DNA of 51,076 nucleotides from Pseudomonadota bacterium (GCA_009926935.1 RFNZ01000014.1:1-51076), one strand, 5' to 3'. Positions 16,319 through 24,785 are shown, counted from the stretch's first letter. The notes: generated by a model from the sequence alone, not told the origin. Numbers and translations are program-made.

Positions 16319-16389
16319 GTCATTCCGAGCGAAAGCGAGGAATCTCATGCCACTTTAAGGAGATCCTTCGCCCAAAGGCTCAGGATGGC
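16319..16389. repeat. Palindromic repeat between scpB and tatA
   Basis: Arm one (16319-16346) begins GTCATTCCGAGCGAAAGCGA and ends GGAATCTC; arm two (16360-16389) begins GAGATCCTTCGC and ends GGATGGC. They are diverged inverse copies, and each arm can also fold on itself. This is the layout of the 'GTCATTCC ... GGAATGAC' class of dispersed palindromes. It fills most of the gap between scpB and tatA and may form a transcript hairpin. Confidence 0.65.
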
Positions 16390-16418
16390 AAATCATTGTT
16401 TAAAAAGGCAGGTATCTG

Positions 16419-16592
16419 ATGTCCTTCGGTTTTGGTGAAATTCTACTGGTCGTGCTGGTCGTGCTGATTGTATTTGGCGCGGGCAAACTGCCGGCTGTCA
16501 TGGGCGATCTGGCAAAGGGCGTCAAAAACTTCAAAAAAGGTCTCAACGAAGAAGACGAGACAAAACCCGCCGAAAAACAAAAAGCGGAATAA
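16419..16592 (+). CDS. tatA: Sec-independent translocase subunit TatA
   Basis: 57 residues: short periplasmic start, membrane helix (GEILLVVLVVLIVFGAGKLP), the FG hinge, and an amphipathic helix (VMGDLAKGVKNFKKGLNEED). TatA oligomerises to form the export pathway for folded, twin-arginine proteins. An AAGGCAGG site precedes the ATG at 16419. It is shorter than the usual length cutoff for ORF prediction. It heads tatABC; tatB follows after 9 bases. Confidence 0.93.
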   Translation: MSFGFGEILLVVLVVLIVFGAGKLPAVMGDLAKGVKNFKKGLNEEDETKPAEKQKAE

Positions 16593-16601
16593 GCCAAAGC
16601 C

Positions 16602-16994
16602 ATGTTCGACATAGGCTGGACCGAGCTGCTTTTGGTGGGCGTCATTGCCCTGTTTGTCTTCGGCCCTGAAGACATACCGAACATCATGTACAACGCCGGT
16701 AAAATCATGCGCCGCTTCCGGTATATGCGCTATGCACTGTCCAGCCAGTTTGAAGAATTCATGGAAAAAGCGGAGGTCAGCGGCAAAGCGGTTGCCAAAC
16801 CAAACCCCAAAACACCCGCCCGCGACCCGCATGAATTTGACGAGAGCGAGGCCGACGAACACCTGATGGATTTAATCCCGCCCCCTGAACAAGACCTGCC
16901 CGAAAAAACAGTCGAAATCCCGGAAGACCTCGAAAAGAAAAATGACGGACCAACCACTCAACCCCCCGCAACAAGCCCCGCTGACCGAGGATAA
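16602..16994 (+). CDS. tatB: Sec-independent translocase subunit TatB
   Basis: 130 residues starting MFDIGWTELLLVGVIALFVF with the Glu in the helix and the GPEDIPN hinge that mark TatB, then an amphipathic helix and an acidic, disordered tail. TatB with TatC forms the twin-arginine receptor. The end overlaps the tatC start by 53 bases in another frame, an unusually long overlap that favours translational coupling. Confidence 0.93.
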   Translation: MFDIGWTELLLVGVIALFVFGPEDIPNIMYNAGKIMRRFRYMRYALSSQFEEFMEKAEVSGKAVAKPNPKTPARDPHEFDESEADEHLMDLIPPPEQDLPEKTVEIPEDLEKKNDGPTTQPPATSPADRG

Positions 16995-17751
16995 AACCGA
17001 AGTCTTGGGGCATATCGTCGAGCTGCGCGAACGGCTGATTGCCTGTATTCTCGCGCTCGCGGCAGTCACGGGTGTCTGTTATTACTACCACGATATAATT
17101 TTCTCGTGGCTGATTGCGCCGCTCGCAGAAACCATGGGGCATAGCGGCACGCAGCGTCTTATTTACACAAGCCTGACCGAGGCGTTTACGACCACGCTCA
17201 AGCTTTCCTTTCTTTCGGCCCTGTTCATCACGATGCCGGTTATCCTCTCGCAAATCTGGATGTTTCTGGCACCCGGCCTCTATAAAACCGAACGTAAGGC
17301 GTTTTTGCCGTTCTTTATCGCAACGCCGGTTCTTTTCGTGTTGGGCGGGGCGCTTGTTTATTTTTACGTGATGCCGCTGGCCTGGCAGTTCTTTTTAGGG
17401 TTCCAGACGACAGCCACGGAAACCGTATTACCAATCCAGCTGGAAGCGCGCATTGCGGATTATCTAAACCTCATCGTCTCGCTTGTCTTTGCCTTCGGGC
17501 TTTGCTTCCAGTTGCCCGTATTGCTGATGCTGCTGGCAAGGGCAGGGATCATCGGTTCGGAAACCCTTATTTCAAAGCGCAAGTATATGCTGATTGTAGC
17601 CTTTGTGGTGGGGGCGGCCTTAACCCCGCCCGATGTGCTTTCGCAAACCCTTTTGGCAGTCCCGCTCTATCTGCTTTACGAGCTGTCGATTTTTCTGATT
17701 AGGCGCATCGAAGCCGCAAAAGCCGAAGCCGCCAAGGACGAATTTCTATGA
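16942..17751 (+). CDS. tatC: Sec-independent translocase subunit TatC
   Basis: 269 residues with six membrane helices. The cytoplasmic N-terminus holds the conserved signal-binding motif HIVELRERLIACIL, and FLAPGLYKTERK follows the second helix. TatC recognises the twin-arginine signal peptide. It begins within tatB and ends with an ATGA overlap with the ATPase gene at 17748. Confidence 0.95.
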   Translation: MTDQPLNPPQQAPLTEDKTEVLGHIVELRERLIACILALAAVTGVCYYYHDIIFSWLIAPLAETMGHSGTQRLIYTSLTEAFTTTLKLSFLSALFITMPVILSQIWMFLAPGLYKTERKAFLPFFIATPVLFVLGGALVYFYVMPLAWQFFLGFQTTATETVLPIQLEARIADYLNLIVSLVFAFGLCFQLPVLLMLLARAGIIGSETLISKRKYMLIVAFVVGAALTPPDVLSQTLLAVPLYLLYELSIFLIRRIEAAKAEAAKDEFL

Positions 17752-18845
17752 GCATCGCCTATGCGTATCACGCCAAGGTGACCGCAGGCGAAGTCACGCG
17801 TGACCCCGCACAGGAAGACGCGATTAGGGCGATGGATGACTTTCTCGACCGCTTCAACAACCGGAAAGCCGCGCCAAAATCGGTCATAGACCTTCTTAAA
17901 AAACGCCACACCGCCAAAACAATCCGTAGCCTTTACATGTATGGCGGCGTCGGACGCGGCAAAACCATGCTGATGGATATGCTGGTGCGCGAGGCGGGTA
18001 CCGCGCGCGTACGCCGGGTCCATTTCCATGCCTTCATGCTCGAAATCCACGCCCGCCTCAAAAAACTGCGCGACGATGGGCAGGAGACCGATGATTTTAT
18101 AGGCGAGGTCGCAAAAGGAATCGCCTCCGAAACCGATTTGCTGTGCTTTGACGAACTCCACGTAAACGATATTGCCGACGCCATGATTTTGGGGCCGCTT
18201 TTTGAAAAGCTGATGGGCGCGGGCGTGGCCGTTGTCGCCACCAGCAACTACAAGCCCGACGACCTTTACAAAGACGGTCTGCAACGCAGCCGCTTTTTAC
18301 CCTTCATCGACCTCCTGAAGGCCAATATGGATGTGGTCTTTCTCGATAGCCCAACGGATTACCGCGTGCGCGCCCTATCCGAACGCGGAACGTGGTTCTG
18401 CCCCTTGGGGGACCAAAGCTGGGGCCAGATGGCGACCTTGTTTGAAACACTCGCGGGCACAAACAAAATAAGCGCCGATACCTTGGCGATTGAAGGGCGT
18501 AAATTGCCCATCACAAGAACCGATGGCAGGCATGCATGGATCGAGTTTGACACCCTCTGCCGCGAGGCGAGGGGCGCCGTCGATTATCTAGCCCTCGGTA
18601 ACACCTATCACGCTGTTTTTGTTGATAATATACCTAGAATGGCGGAGGAAAACCGGAACGAACTCCGCCGGTTCATGACCCTCATCGATACCCTCTATGA
18701 CTTAAAGCGCGTCTTCGTCGCAAGGGCCGCCACAACGCCCGATAAATTGTACAGCGGCGATAGCCATGGCTTTGAGTTTCAGCGCACCCTAAGCCGCCTC
18801 CTGGAGATGCAGTCCCCAGATTGGCTGAAACACACGCCACAATAA
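17748..18845 (+). CDS. zapE: ZapE/AFG1-family ATPase
   Basis: 365 residues. P-loop LYMYGGVGRGKTMLMDM, Walker B LLCFDELHVNDIADAMIL, sensor VVATSNYKPDDLYKDGLQR and the Arg-rich end of the AAA-like core. In E. coli ZapE associates with the FtsZ ring; the mitochondrial relative AFG1/LACE1 acts in protein quality control. The 4-base overlap with tatC suggests joint expression with the export genes. The neighbourhood (scpAB, SPOR protein) is also cell-division related. Confidence 0.9.
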   Translation: MSIAYAYHAKVTAGEVTRDPAQEDAIRAMDDFLDRFNNRKAAPKSVIDLLKKRHTAKTIRSLYMYGGVGRGKTMLMDMLVREAGTARVRRVHFHAFMLEIHARLKKLRDDGQETDDFIGEVAKGIASETDLLCFDELHVNDIADAMILGPLFEKLMGAGVAVVATSNYKPDDLYKDGLQRSRFLPFIDLLKANMDVVFLDSPTDYRVRALSERGTWFCPLGDQSWGQMATLFETLAGTNKISADTLAIEGRKLPITRTDGRHAWIEFDTLCREARGAVDYLALGNTYHAVFVDNIPRMAEENRNELRRFMTLIDTLYDLKRVFVARAATTPDKLYSGDSHGFEFQRTLSRLLEMQSPDWLKHTPQ

Positions 18846-18901
18846 GTTGCACCCAACACGTAAAACCTATATATTTTCATAACTTTATTTATAGGTAAGC
18901 C

Positions 18902-19762
18902 GTGGGCTCGTTAAAGTCAGGGGTATCTCCAAGAAGGCAAAGGGCTGCGGCATCAAAACCAGCCGCGCCAAAGCATGCGACAACAGCTGCACAAAAAGCG
19001 CCATTGGCTCAACAACCGCGCCCAAAAGCAGTACCGCCCGCAAGAAGACCTAGAGACAATACGATCTGGAGCCGCGAAGACAGGGAAAATCACTGGAAGA
19101 GGCAAGATCGCAAGGATTTGCGATGGGGGCTGGCAGGCGCAAGTTTGCTCGCAATCTATCTATCTGCAGTTGCAATCATTGACAGTAAAATGCCAAAGCC
19201 AGCACCGGAGGCCGCGGGCGCTGTTGTCTACCGCACCCCGGCTGGCGACCCACTGACACAGCGCGAACAGAAACAAAAACTAGCGCTCGTCCGTTACGCT
19301 CAAAGCCGCGCTGCCGAAATCACGGCATTACACACGCGCATGGCCACAAATGCCGAAGAGACAGGCATTCAGGATGTATTGGCACGGCTGGAGCCTTATC
19401 TCGGATCTGGCTATGGCCTGCCAAAAGCCCAAAAGGCGTATGAAAAACTATTGGAAGCTCGCGGCGATGCGCCAGTTGAACAAAAGCTGGAAACGCTTCT
19501 AGCCTTCCATGACGCGATAGATAACTTGGCTGCAAGCTATTTTGCCGAAACAACGCGCTACGCAAACGACTATTTCAAGAGATGGGAACTGACAAAACAC
19601 GTATTCAATTACCAGTATCCGGACAGCGTTTTTCACGACGAACTCGCTGGCACGCTAAAAGCATTCCTATCCTCTTATCGTGACAAAGTCGAAAAACTTG
19701 ATCCGCGCCTCCAGATGTCCGGCACATTCGGGCCTGGCTGGCGCCCACTAGGGTATTACTAG
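18902..19762 (+). CDS. Unknown membrane protein with MGSLKSG head
   Basis: 286 residues from a GTG at 18902 preceded by AGGTAA. It opens with GSLKSG, then a basic Ala/Pro/Gln-rich linker (to about residue 60), a stretch rich in charged residues (REDRENHWKRQDRKDLRWG), one membrane helix (LAGASLLAIYLSAVAII) and a helical periplasmic domain. The domain (LPKAQKAYEKLLEARGDA, then FHDAIDNLAASYF) resembles helical-bundle proteins such as LemA in general shape only. The next gene has the same first seven residues and the same plan and starts 2 bases after this stop codon. Function unknown. Confidence 0.65.
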   Translation: MGSLKSGVSPRRQRAAASKPAAPKHATTAAQKAPLAQQPRPKAVPPARRPRDNTIWSREDRENHWKRQDRKDLRWGLAGASLLAIYLSAVAIIDSKMPKPAPEAAGAVVYRTPAGDPLTQREQKQKLALVRYAQSRAAEITALHTRMATNAEETGIQDVLARLEPYLGSGYGLPKAQKAYEKLLEARGDAPVEQKLETLLAFHDAIDNLAASYFAETTRYANDYFKRWELTKHVFNYQYPDSVFHDELAGTLKAFLSSYRDKVEKLDPRLQMSGTFGPGWRPLGYY

Positions 19763-19764
19763 CC

Positions 19765-20475
19765 ATGGGATCGTTGAAATCAGGCCGCCCGACTTCAGGC
19801 AGTAAGCGCACTCAGCGCCCGGCAGCCAAGCAACGTGCCGCTGCACAACCAACTCCGCAAATCGCGCCAAAGGCTATACAAAGAAGGCCGGTGGCAACTC
19901 CCCCGCGACGCATGAGCCCACTCAAGGCGCTTTGGCTAATGACAGCGGGGATGATGGCATTTGTGGCCACAAGCGAAATCATCAGGGAGATTAAATATCA
20001 GAGGGCTGAAACCAGACGCCTCGTTGACATGGCTGAAAAAAACACGCCCATGATCGATGATTATCTCGCGCACGCCAAAAAAGTACTGCGGGCTAACGTC
20101 GTCACCATCGATTCCCATCTGCCCCAGATTTACGAGGCTGAAGGGCTTGGAAGAGATGTTTTGGATAAACTGTCCGACCTCCGCCGCCGTCTCCTGAAAG
20201 CCGATCCGCAATCAGCATCCGACAGGCTTGCCGTGCTACAGGATCTGGTCGACTTCAAAGAGATCATCGGCGATGTAAGCTCGGATATCAGGCATCTTCG
20301 CTACCCAGTCAAAGCAAACGGGTCAGAGACCGCCGCAGAATCGCCATTCAAAGAAGTGGCCGATCGATTTGAAGAAAAACTGTATCGTCCGTTTTTCCAC
20401 CTCACCTTCATAAAATGGTGCCTGAAAGAGCGTATGGAAACCATGTGTAAACTCTCCCCAATATGGAATCCGTAA
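19765..20475 (+). CDS. Second unknown membrane protein with MGSLKSG head
   Basis: 236 residues. Same plan as the preceding gene: MGSLKSG, a basic Ala/Pro/Gln-rich linker (residues 8-50), one membrane helix (ALWLMTAGMMAFVATSEII) and a helical domain outside. The two heads are identical in protein but differ in four of the codons, so the peptide is conserved by selection rather than by recent copying. The remainder is not obviously similar. A Cys pair near the end (KWCLKERMETMCKL) could form a disulfide. Starts 2 bases after the previous stop, so translation is coupled. Confidence 0.65.
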   Translation: MGSLKSGRPTSGSKRTQRPAAKQRAAAQPTPQIAPKAIQRRPVATPPRRMSPLKALWLMTAGMMAFVATSEIIREIKYQRAETRRLVDMAEKNTPMIDDYLAHAKKVLRANVVTIDSHLPQIYEAEGLGRDVLDKLSDLRRRLLKADPQSASDRLAVLQDLVDFKEIIGDVSSDIRHLRYPVKANGSETAAESPFKEVADRFEEKLYRPFFHLTFIKWCLKERMETMCKLSPIWNP

Positions 20476-20496
20476 ACCTGCCACAAACGTGCCATT

Positions 20497-20524
20497 TTGC
20501 GGAAAACCATAACTCCGCTATGAT
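20497..20524 (+). promoter_or_regulatory. Candidate glmM promoter
   Basis: TTGCGG (20497-20502), a 16-base spacer and TATGAT (20519-20524), placed just before the glmM ATG at 20533. Reasonable match to the housekeeping sigma consensus; unproven. Confidence 0.35.
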
Positions 20525-20532
20525 GCTTCCCC

Positions 20533-21891
20533 ATGACACGCAAATATTTCGGTACCGACGGCATTAGAGGCCGCGCCAACACCCACCCCATGACCGCAGA
20601 GGTCGCGCTTAAGGTTGCCAAAGCCGCTGCTTCCAACCTTCGTGCCGCCGTGGGCGAACCTCACAACCGCGTTGTGATAGGCAAAGACACACGCCTCTCC
20701 TGCTACATGCTGGAGCAGGCAATGGCCTCGGGGTTTCTAGCCATGGGCATGGATGTAGTGCTGCTGGGCCCCATGCCAACGCCAGCTGTTGCAATGCTAA
20801 CGCGCAGCCTCAGGGCCGATTTGGGGGTCATGATATCGGCCTCCCATAATCCACACGAGGATAACGGGATCAAACTCTTTGGGGCAGACGGCTACAAGCT
20901 ATCGGATGAGCTCGAAATCGCGATTGAAGCAAAAATCGACGCGCCTGAGCTGCAGGCAGCAGAGCCCTCGGACCTCGGCCGCGCCAGCCGGCTCGATGAT
21001 GCCAGCGGCCGCTATATCGAGTTTATCAAAGGCACATTCCCCCGTGGTCAAAACCTTGCTGGTCTGCGTATTGTCGTTGACTGCGCCCACGGTGCGGCCT
21101 ACCGCGTCGCACCGCAAGTACTGTGGGAACTGCAGGCGGATGTAATCCCCATGGGGGTTACACCTTCGGGGCTCAACATTAATCAGGGCTGCGGCGCAAC
21201 CGATACCAAGCTTTTACAGCAGACCGTTTTGGATACAGAGGCCGATCTAGGCATTGCCCTCGACGGCGATGCCGACCGCATCATCATGGTCGATGAAAAG
21301 GGCAAACGGATCGACGGCGACCAGTTGATGGCCATTGTCGCAAAATCCTGGAAAGCCAACGACCGGCTCAGTAAAAACACGCTTGTGGCAACCGTGATGT
21401 CTAACCTTGGCCTTGAGCGCCACCTTAAAAGCCTAGGCATCTCCCTTGAGCGAGCCGCCGTAGGCGACCGCTACGTGGTCGAGAAAATGCGGGCAGGGGG
21501 CTATAACGTGGGCGGCGAGCAATCAGGCCATATCGTATTCTCAGACTTCGCCACAACAGGCGATGGTTTGATGGCGGCCTTGCAGGTGTTGGCTGTCTTG
21601 AAGTCGGAAGGCAAGGCCATGAGCGAGCTTGCCCATGCCTTTGACCCGGTGCCACAGATTTTACAAAACGTGAAGTTTTCTAAAGGCGCCAAGCCACTGG
21701 AAACGGACCCAGTAAAAAAAGTAATAGCCAATGCTGAAAAATCACTCGCAAGCGACGGACGGCTTCTCGTAAGGGCTTCGGGCACTGAGCCCGTTATACG
21801 TGTGATGGCCGAAGGCGATGATGAGACAAAAATTCGCGGGATTGTCAGCGAGATTTGCGAGACAATAGAAAAAACAACCAAGGCAGGATAA
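20533..21891 (+). CDS. glmM: Phosphoglucosamine mutase
   Basis: 452 residues. Interconverts glucosamine-6-phosphate and glucosamine-1-phosphate for UDP-GlcNAc, peptidoglycan and LPS synthesis. The phosphoserine loop [14 protein letters not shown] places the active Ser at residue 102; the Mg site is [12 protein letters not shown], and the sugar-binding loop [19 protein letters not shown] and the C-terminal [15 protein letters not shown] are intact. The thiD-like gene follows after 5 bases. Confidence 0.96.
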   Translation: MTRKYFGTDGIRGRANTHPMTAEVALKVAKAAASNLRAAVGEPHNRVVIGKDTRLSCYMLEQAMASGFLAMGMDVVLLGPMPTPAVAMLTRSLRADLGVMISASHNPHEDNGIKLFGADGYKLSDELEIAIEAKIDAPELQAAEPSDLGRASRLDDASGRYIEFIKGTFPRGQNLAGLRIVVDCAHGAAYRVAPQVLWELQADVIPMGVTPSGLNINQGCGATDTKLLQQTVLDTEADLGIALDGDADRIIMVDEKGKRIDGDQLMAIVAKSWKANDRLSKNTLVATVMSNLGLERHLKSLGISLERAAVGDRYVVEKMRAGGYNVGGEQSGHIVFSDFATTGDGLMAALQVLAVLKSEGKAMSELAHAFDPVPQILQNVKFSKGAKPLETDPVKKVIANAEKSLASDGRLLVRASGTEPVIRVMAEGDDETKIRGIVSEICETIEKTTKAG

Positions 21892-21896
21892 CCCTT

Positions 21897-22682
21897 ATGA
21901 CCAACGGCGTAATTCTCTCAATTGATGCAAGCGACCCGACAGGCGGCAGCGGCATTAACGCCGCCATAAAAACGGCTGCTGCATTAGGCGGCTACGCTCA
22001 GTCGGTTATCACGGGCGTAACGGTCCAGACACTGGAACAGACATTGGGCATACACCCGGTTCCGCCCACGGTCGTGACTGACCAGATACGCGCGGCGCTG
22101 ACTTCATTCCCGGTCAACGCAATTCTAATAGGGCTTTTACCCTCAGAGGCCATCATCGATGCCGTGGCGGATGCCCTTGAAAAACTCTCCTCTCGCCCGC
22201 CGATTATCGTGGACCCCATTATTGCCAGCCGGGATGGTAAAAAGTTTCTGGATAAGCCGGCGGTTGACGCCCTTAAGCGTCGCATTTTTGTGATGGCGGA
22301 CCTCCTGCTTCCAAATATTACCGAGGCGGAAATACTGACAAGCATCCCGATTATCGACGAGCCATCGATGGAAAAAGCCGCAGAAATGCTGCTTACACTG
22401 GGCCCACGTAACGTCTTCCTAAAGGGAGATAGCCTGAGCACCGAGCAGATCTACGAGATATACGTCGATGACCGCCGGACCCAGGTATTCAACCGCGACC
22501 GTATTGAAAGCAAACGTACCCACGGCGCAGGGGCTACGCTTGCAGCAGCCGTGGCGACGCTGATAGCGCAGGGCAGCACCCCACGTGAATCGGTAACCCG
22601 TGCCCGCAGCTACGTGGAAAACGCTATCCGCAACGCCCCAGACCTCGGTAGCGAGAACGGTCCTCTCGGACATTTCTCCTAA
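21897..22682 (+). CDS. thiD: ThiD-like HMP/HMP-P kinase
   Basis: 261 residues of the ribokinase-fold ThiD family, which phosphorylates hydroxymethylpyrimidine and its monophosphate in thiamine synthesis. N-terminal DASDPTGGSGINAAIKTAAA and the central VDPIIASRDGKKFLD are typical. The anion-hole motif, GTGCT in well-studied ThiD, is here THGAGATLAAA, lacking the conserved Cys. The ATG at 21897, 5 bases after glmM, is preferred to an in-frame start inside glmM. No other thi gene is visible, so the substrate may differ. Confidence 0.75.
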   Translation: MTNGVILSIDASDPTGGSGINAAIKTAAALGGYAQSVITGVTVQTLEQTLGIHPVPPTVVTDQIRAALTSFPVNAILIGLLPSEAIIDAVADALEKLSSRPPIIVDPIIASRDGKKFLDKPAVDALKRRIFVMADLLLPNITEAEILTSIPIIDEPSMEKAAEMLLTLGPRNVFLKGDSLSTEQIYEIYVDDRRTQVFNRDRIESKRTHGAGATLAAAVATLIAQGSTPRESVTRARSYVENAIRNAPDLGSENGPLGHFS

Positions 22683-22684
22683 AC

Positions 22685-23344
22685 ATGCAGGAGCTGCATA
22701 CTTACCGCTTCGGGCCTCTGGCTGCTACCAAGCCTCGGCAAATCGTTGTCCTGCTGCACGGGCTGGGCTCCGATGGGCAGGACCTCATTGGCCTTGCCCG
22801 TATGCTGGCAGAGGGCCTTCCCAACGCGCTTTTCGTAAGCCCTGATGCGCCATACCCCTGCGATATGGCACCGATGGGCCATCAATGGTTTTCCTTACAG
22901 GAATGGACGGAGGAAACGATGCAAAAAGGGGCTGAATCCGTCCGTCCGGTTGTGGATAACTTTCTGGATAAACTGTTAAAAAGTACTGGTCTTACAGACA
23001 AGGATATGGCTTTGGTTGGTTTCTCCCAAGGGGCCATGATGTCGCTTTACGTGGCGCCAAGGCGCAAAAATGCTTGCGCTGGTGTCTTGGGCTACTCTGG
23101 AGCACTGCTCGGTGGCAAAGGGCTTATGGAATCGGATACCCACAAATTACCCACATGCCTCGTTCATGGTGATTATGACACAGTCGTTCCTGTGACTGCA
23201 TGGCACCAGGCGATGGACCAGTTACGTAAAGCAGATTTCCCTGTGGAGGGGCAGGTGCTGCCGGGGCTCGCTCACGGAATCGACGAAAGAGCAATAACCG
23301 CAGGCCTAGGCTTTCTGCGGCGTATTTTACCAAACGCTGTTTAG
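22685..23344 (+). CDS. Carboxylesterase/phospholipase-type alpha/beta hydrolase
   Basis: 219 residues with an intact catalytic triad: S114 in GFSQGAMM, Asp in HGDYDTVVP (about 165) and H197 in GLAHGID. The strand-turn VVLLHGLGSDGQDL provides the oxyanion hole. The family (EstB, human APT/LYPLA) cleaves short-chain esters, lysophospholipids or thioesters in the cytosol. No signal peptide. It starts 2 bases after thiD. Confidence 0.9.
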   Translation: MQELHTYRFGPLAATKPRQIVVLLHGLGSDGQDLIGLARMLAEGLPNALFVSPDAPYPCDMAPMGHQWFSLQEWTEETMQKGAESVRPVVDNFLDKLLKSTGLTDKDMALVGFSQGAMMSLYVAPRRKNACAGVLGYSGALLGGKGLMESDTHKLPTCLVHGDYDTVVPVTAWHQAMDQLRKADFPVEGQVLPGLAHGIDERAITAGLGFLRRILPNAV

Positions 23345-23366
23345 GCAAATGGGGAACACATTTGCC
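23344..23366. other. Perfect hairpin just after the esterase gene
   Basis: GGCAAATG (23344-23351) and CATTTGCC (23359-23366) pair perfectly around a 7-base loop. No T-run follows, so it is not a classical terminator; it may stabilise the 3' end of the glmM-thiD-esterase message. Confidence 0.4.
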
Positions 23367-23432
23367 GTGTAAAACTGCGGCTTTCAAGAGGGTAATATTG
23401 TTTCAACGCACAAGACATTTTATTACCTGCAA

Positions 23433-23450
23433 ATGGCGGATATCCGCCAT
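23433..23450. promoter_or_regulatory. 18-base perfect palindrome
   Basis: ATGGCGGATATCCGCCAT reads the same on both strands. It lies in the 246-base gap before the small membrane protein gene at 23591, about 80 bases upstream of a TATAAT box (23532-23537). It is a candidate operator for an unknown dimeric regulator. The rest of the gap shows no gene. Confidence 0.4.
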
Positions 23451-23590
23451 GACCCGTAAATGCGCCAAAAACGATGCTGCTATGCATCAAGCAATTTATT
23501 AATAAAGCAAGGAAAACTGCTGTTTTTACAGTATAATTAAGATGTGGGCTTAGGTGTGACTCCTCGGCTCACTTCACAAAGGAGGCTTTC

Positions 23591-23953
23591 ATGTTTGGTC
23601 ACCTAACAGACTTCTCACACTCGCGTACCCATGGTGAGGCACTAGGGTTTTTCCTGTTCCACACCATTCTTCTCGTAGGCCTATCAGCAGTGATTGGTCC
23701 AGTACTTGGTATCCTAGGTCTTAACCTGGTCGGCGATGGCGTTTCAACCATCATGACCGGTGTTACGGTTAATACAATGATTGGTACGTTGTTCGTGATG
23801 ATCGTATCAAGCCTGATCCTTGTCGGTAAAAAACTGACAGGCGACCTGCTCTCCATCATTCTCACTGTTGTAGGCATTTACGTGACCTACGAAGTGGGCG
23901 TTCTCTTGGGGATGCTTGTTGTGTCGTACCTTACGACGATCAAGGGTAAGTAA
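23591..23953 (+). CDS. Small membrane protein with RTxxEALxFFLF motif
   Basis: 120 residues, largely hydrophobic, with an estimated four helices. It begins MFGHLTDFSHSRTHGEALGF and contains repeated long aliphatic segments (LVGLSAVIGPVLGILGLNLV; LFVMIVSSLILVG). A perfect AAAGGAGG site precedes the ATG, implying high expression, and the gene is a monocistron: a TATAAT box upstream and a strong terminator downstream. The N-terminal segment is shared with the 37-residue protein at 24572. Function unknown. Confidence 0.75.
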   Translation: MFGHLTDFSHSRTHGEALGFFLFHTILLVGLSAVIGPVLGILGLNLVGDGVSTIMTGVTVNTMIGTLFVMIVSSLILVGKKLTGDLLSIILTVVGIYVTYEVGVLLGMLVVSYLTTIKGK

Positions 23954-23997
23954 GCTCATAAACGCTCGCCTGAGATTGGCTGTAGCGTAGGAACATC

Positions 23998-24030
23998 GAG
24001 CCGGATCTTTGCGTGATCCGGCTCTTTTTT
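23998..24030 (+). terminator. Strong rho-independent terminator
   Basis: GAGCCGGATC (23998-24007) pairs perfectly with GATCCGGCTC (24015-24024) and is followed by TTTTTT. It ends the transcript of the small membrane protein gene 45 bases upstream. Confidence 0.9.
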
Positions 24031-24092
24031 GTCTTTGGTAAACCTCCAGAACGATGTATTTTCAGAATATAAATAAAAAACAGGAGGTCCAA

Positions 24093-24488
24093 ATGGCACA
24101 AGTCGTACTTTCTCGCGCAATCAGAAGCTTTTCACAGCCGGAATTTTTTGATTTGGCAGCATTCTTTGGCGGCAAGGCTGAAGGCGATTTTGCGGCAGAC
24201 CCCGTCTTTCACGGCAGCACACTTTTCAATGTAGAAGTCACAGGCGCTGACGGGCAAAAACAACTGGTCATCCCCTCCGACCTTGGGGCAGGGATTGACG
24301 CCGCGATCGCAAGCGCAAAAACCGTGACCATCAGCTATGTCACAAGAGTGCCCGGAAAAGAGCCGCTGGAACTGGTCTGGGATAGAGGCTCACCGCGCGA
24401 AGTAACTTTGGCATTTCCCGATGGATACCAGCATGTCTGGAAAGCCATCGGTAACAGACCTGCAGGCACAAGCCTAAAGATCATATAG
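24093..24488 (+). CDS. Hypothetical soluble protein
   Basis: 131 residues from the ATG at 24093, chosen over 24054 because AGGAGG lies 6 bases upstream. The protein begins MAQVVLSRAIRSFSQPEFFD, then an acidic, beta-rich region (VTISYVTRVPGKEPLEL, REVTLAFPDG, WKAIGNRPAGTSLKII). No signal peptide, no membrane segment, no Cys. No family recognised. It lies between the two related small membrane protein genes. Confidence 0.6.
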   Translation: MAQVVLSRAIRSFSQPEFFDLAAFFGGKAEGDFAADPVFHGSTLFNVEVTGADGQKQLVIPSDLGAGIDAAIASAKTVTISYVTRVPGKEPLELVWDRGSPREVTLAFPDGYQHVWKAIGNRPAGTSLKII

Positions 24489-24571
24489 GTATTTTACGAA
24501 AATAGTTGCGCCTAGCCGGAAAATGGCCTAAAACCGCTGCATTCAGACATTTGAAAGCAATTGGGGGCACT

Positions 24572-24685
24572 ATGTTTAAAGATCTATTCAACTTCAAAAA
24601 GACACGCACGCCGAAAGAGGCGCTGGTATTTTTCCTGTTCTACACGGGCGCGTTTTTCGCCGTTACAACGGCGTTTGGCCTATAA
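24572..24685 (+). CDS. 37-residue membrane peptide, RTxxEALxFFLF motif
   Basis: MFKDLFNFKKTRTPKEALVF followed by a single hydrophobic helix (FLFYTGAFFAVTTAFGL) and TAA. The block RTPKEALVFFLFYT aligns with RTHGEALGFFLFHT near the start of the protein at 23591, showing a common family. A GGGGGC run 5-6 bases before the ATG could be the ribosome-binding site. It may be a truncated paralogue or a functional one-helix member. Confidence 0.55.
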   Translation: MFKDLFNFKKTRTPKEALVFFLFYTGAFFAVTTAFGL

Positions 24686-24785
24686 TATAGCCAAAATAAA
24701 AGAATCTGCGGTATAATGGGCATGTGAGAGAACTCAGTCCACAGACTTACCCACATCACCTCCGGCGAAAGCAGAGGAGGGCGGG

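Noticed and set aside
16319..16389. Simple rho-independent terminator after scpB
   Set aside because: No T-run follows the second arm; the nested arm structure fits a dispersed palindromic repeat better.
24093..24685. A frameshifted single gene joining the 131- and 37-residue ORFs
   Set aside because: Each has its own start context, and the 37-residue ORF instead matches the start of the 23591 protein.
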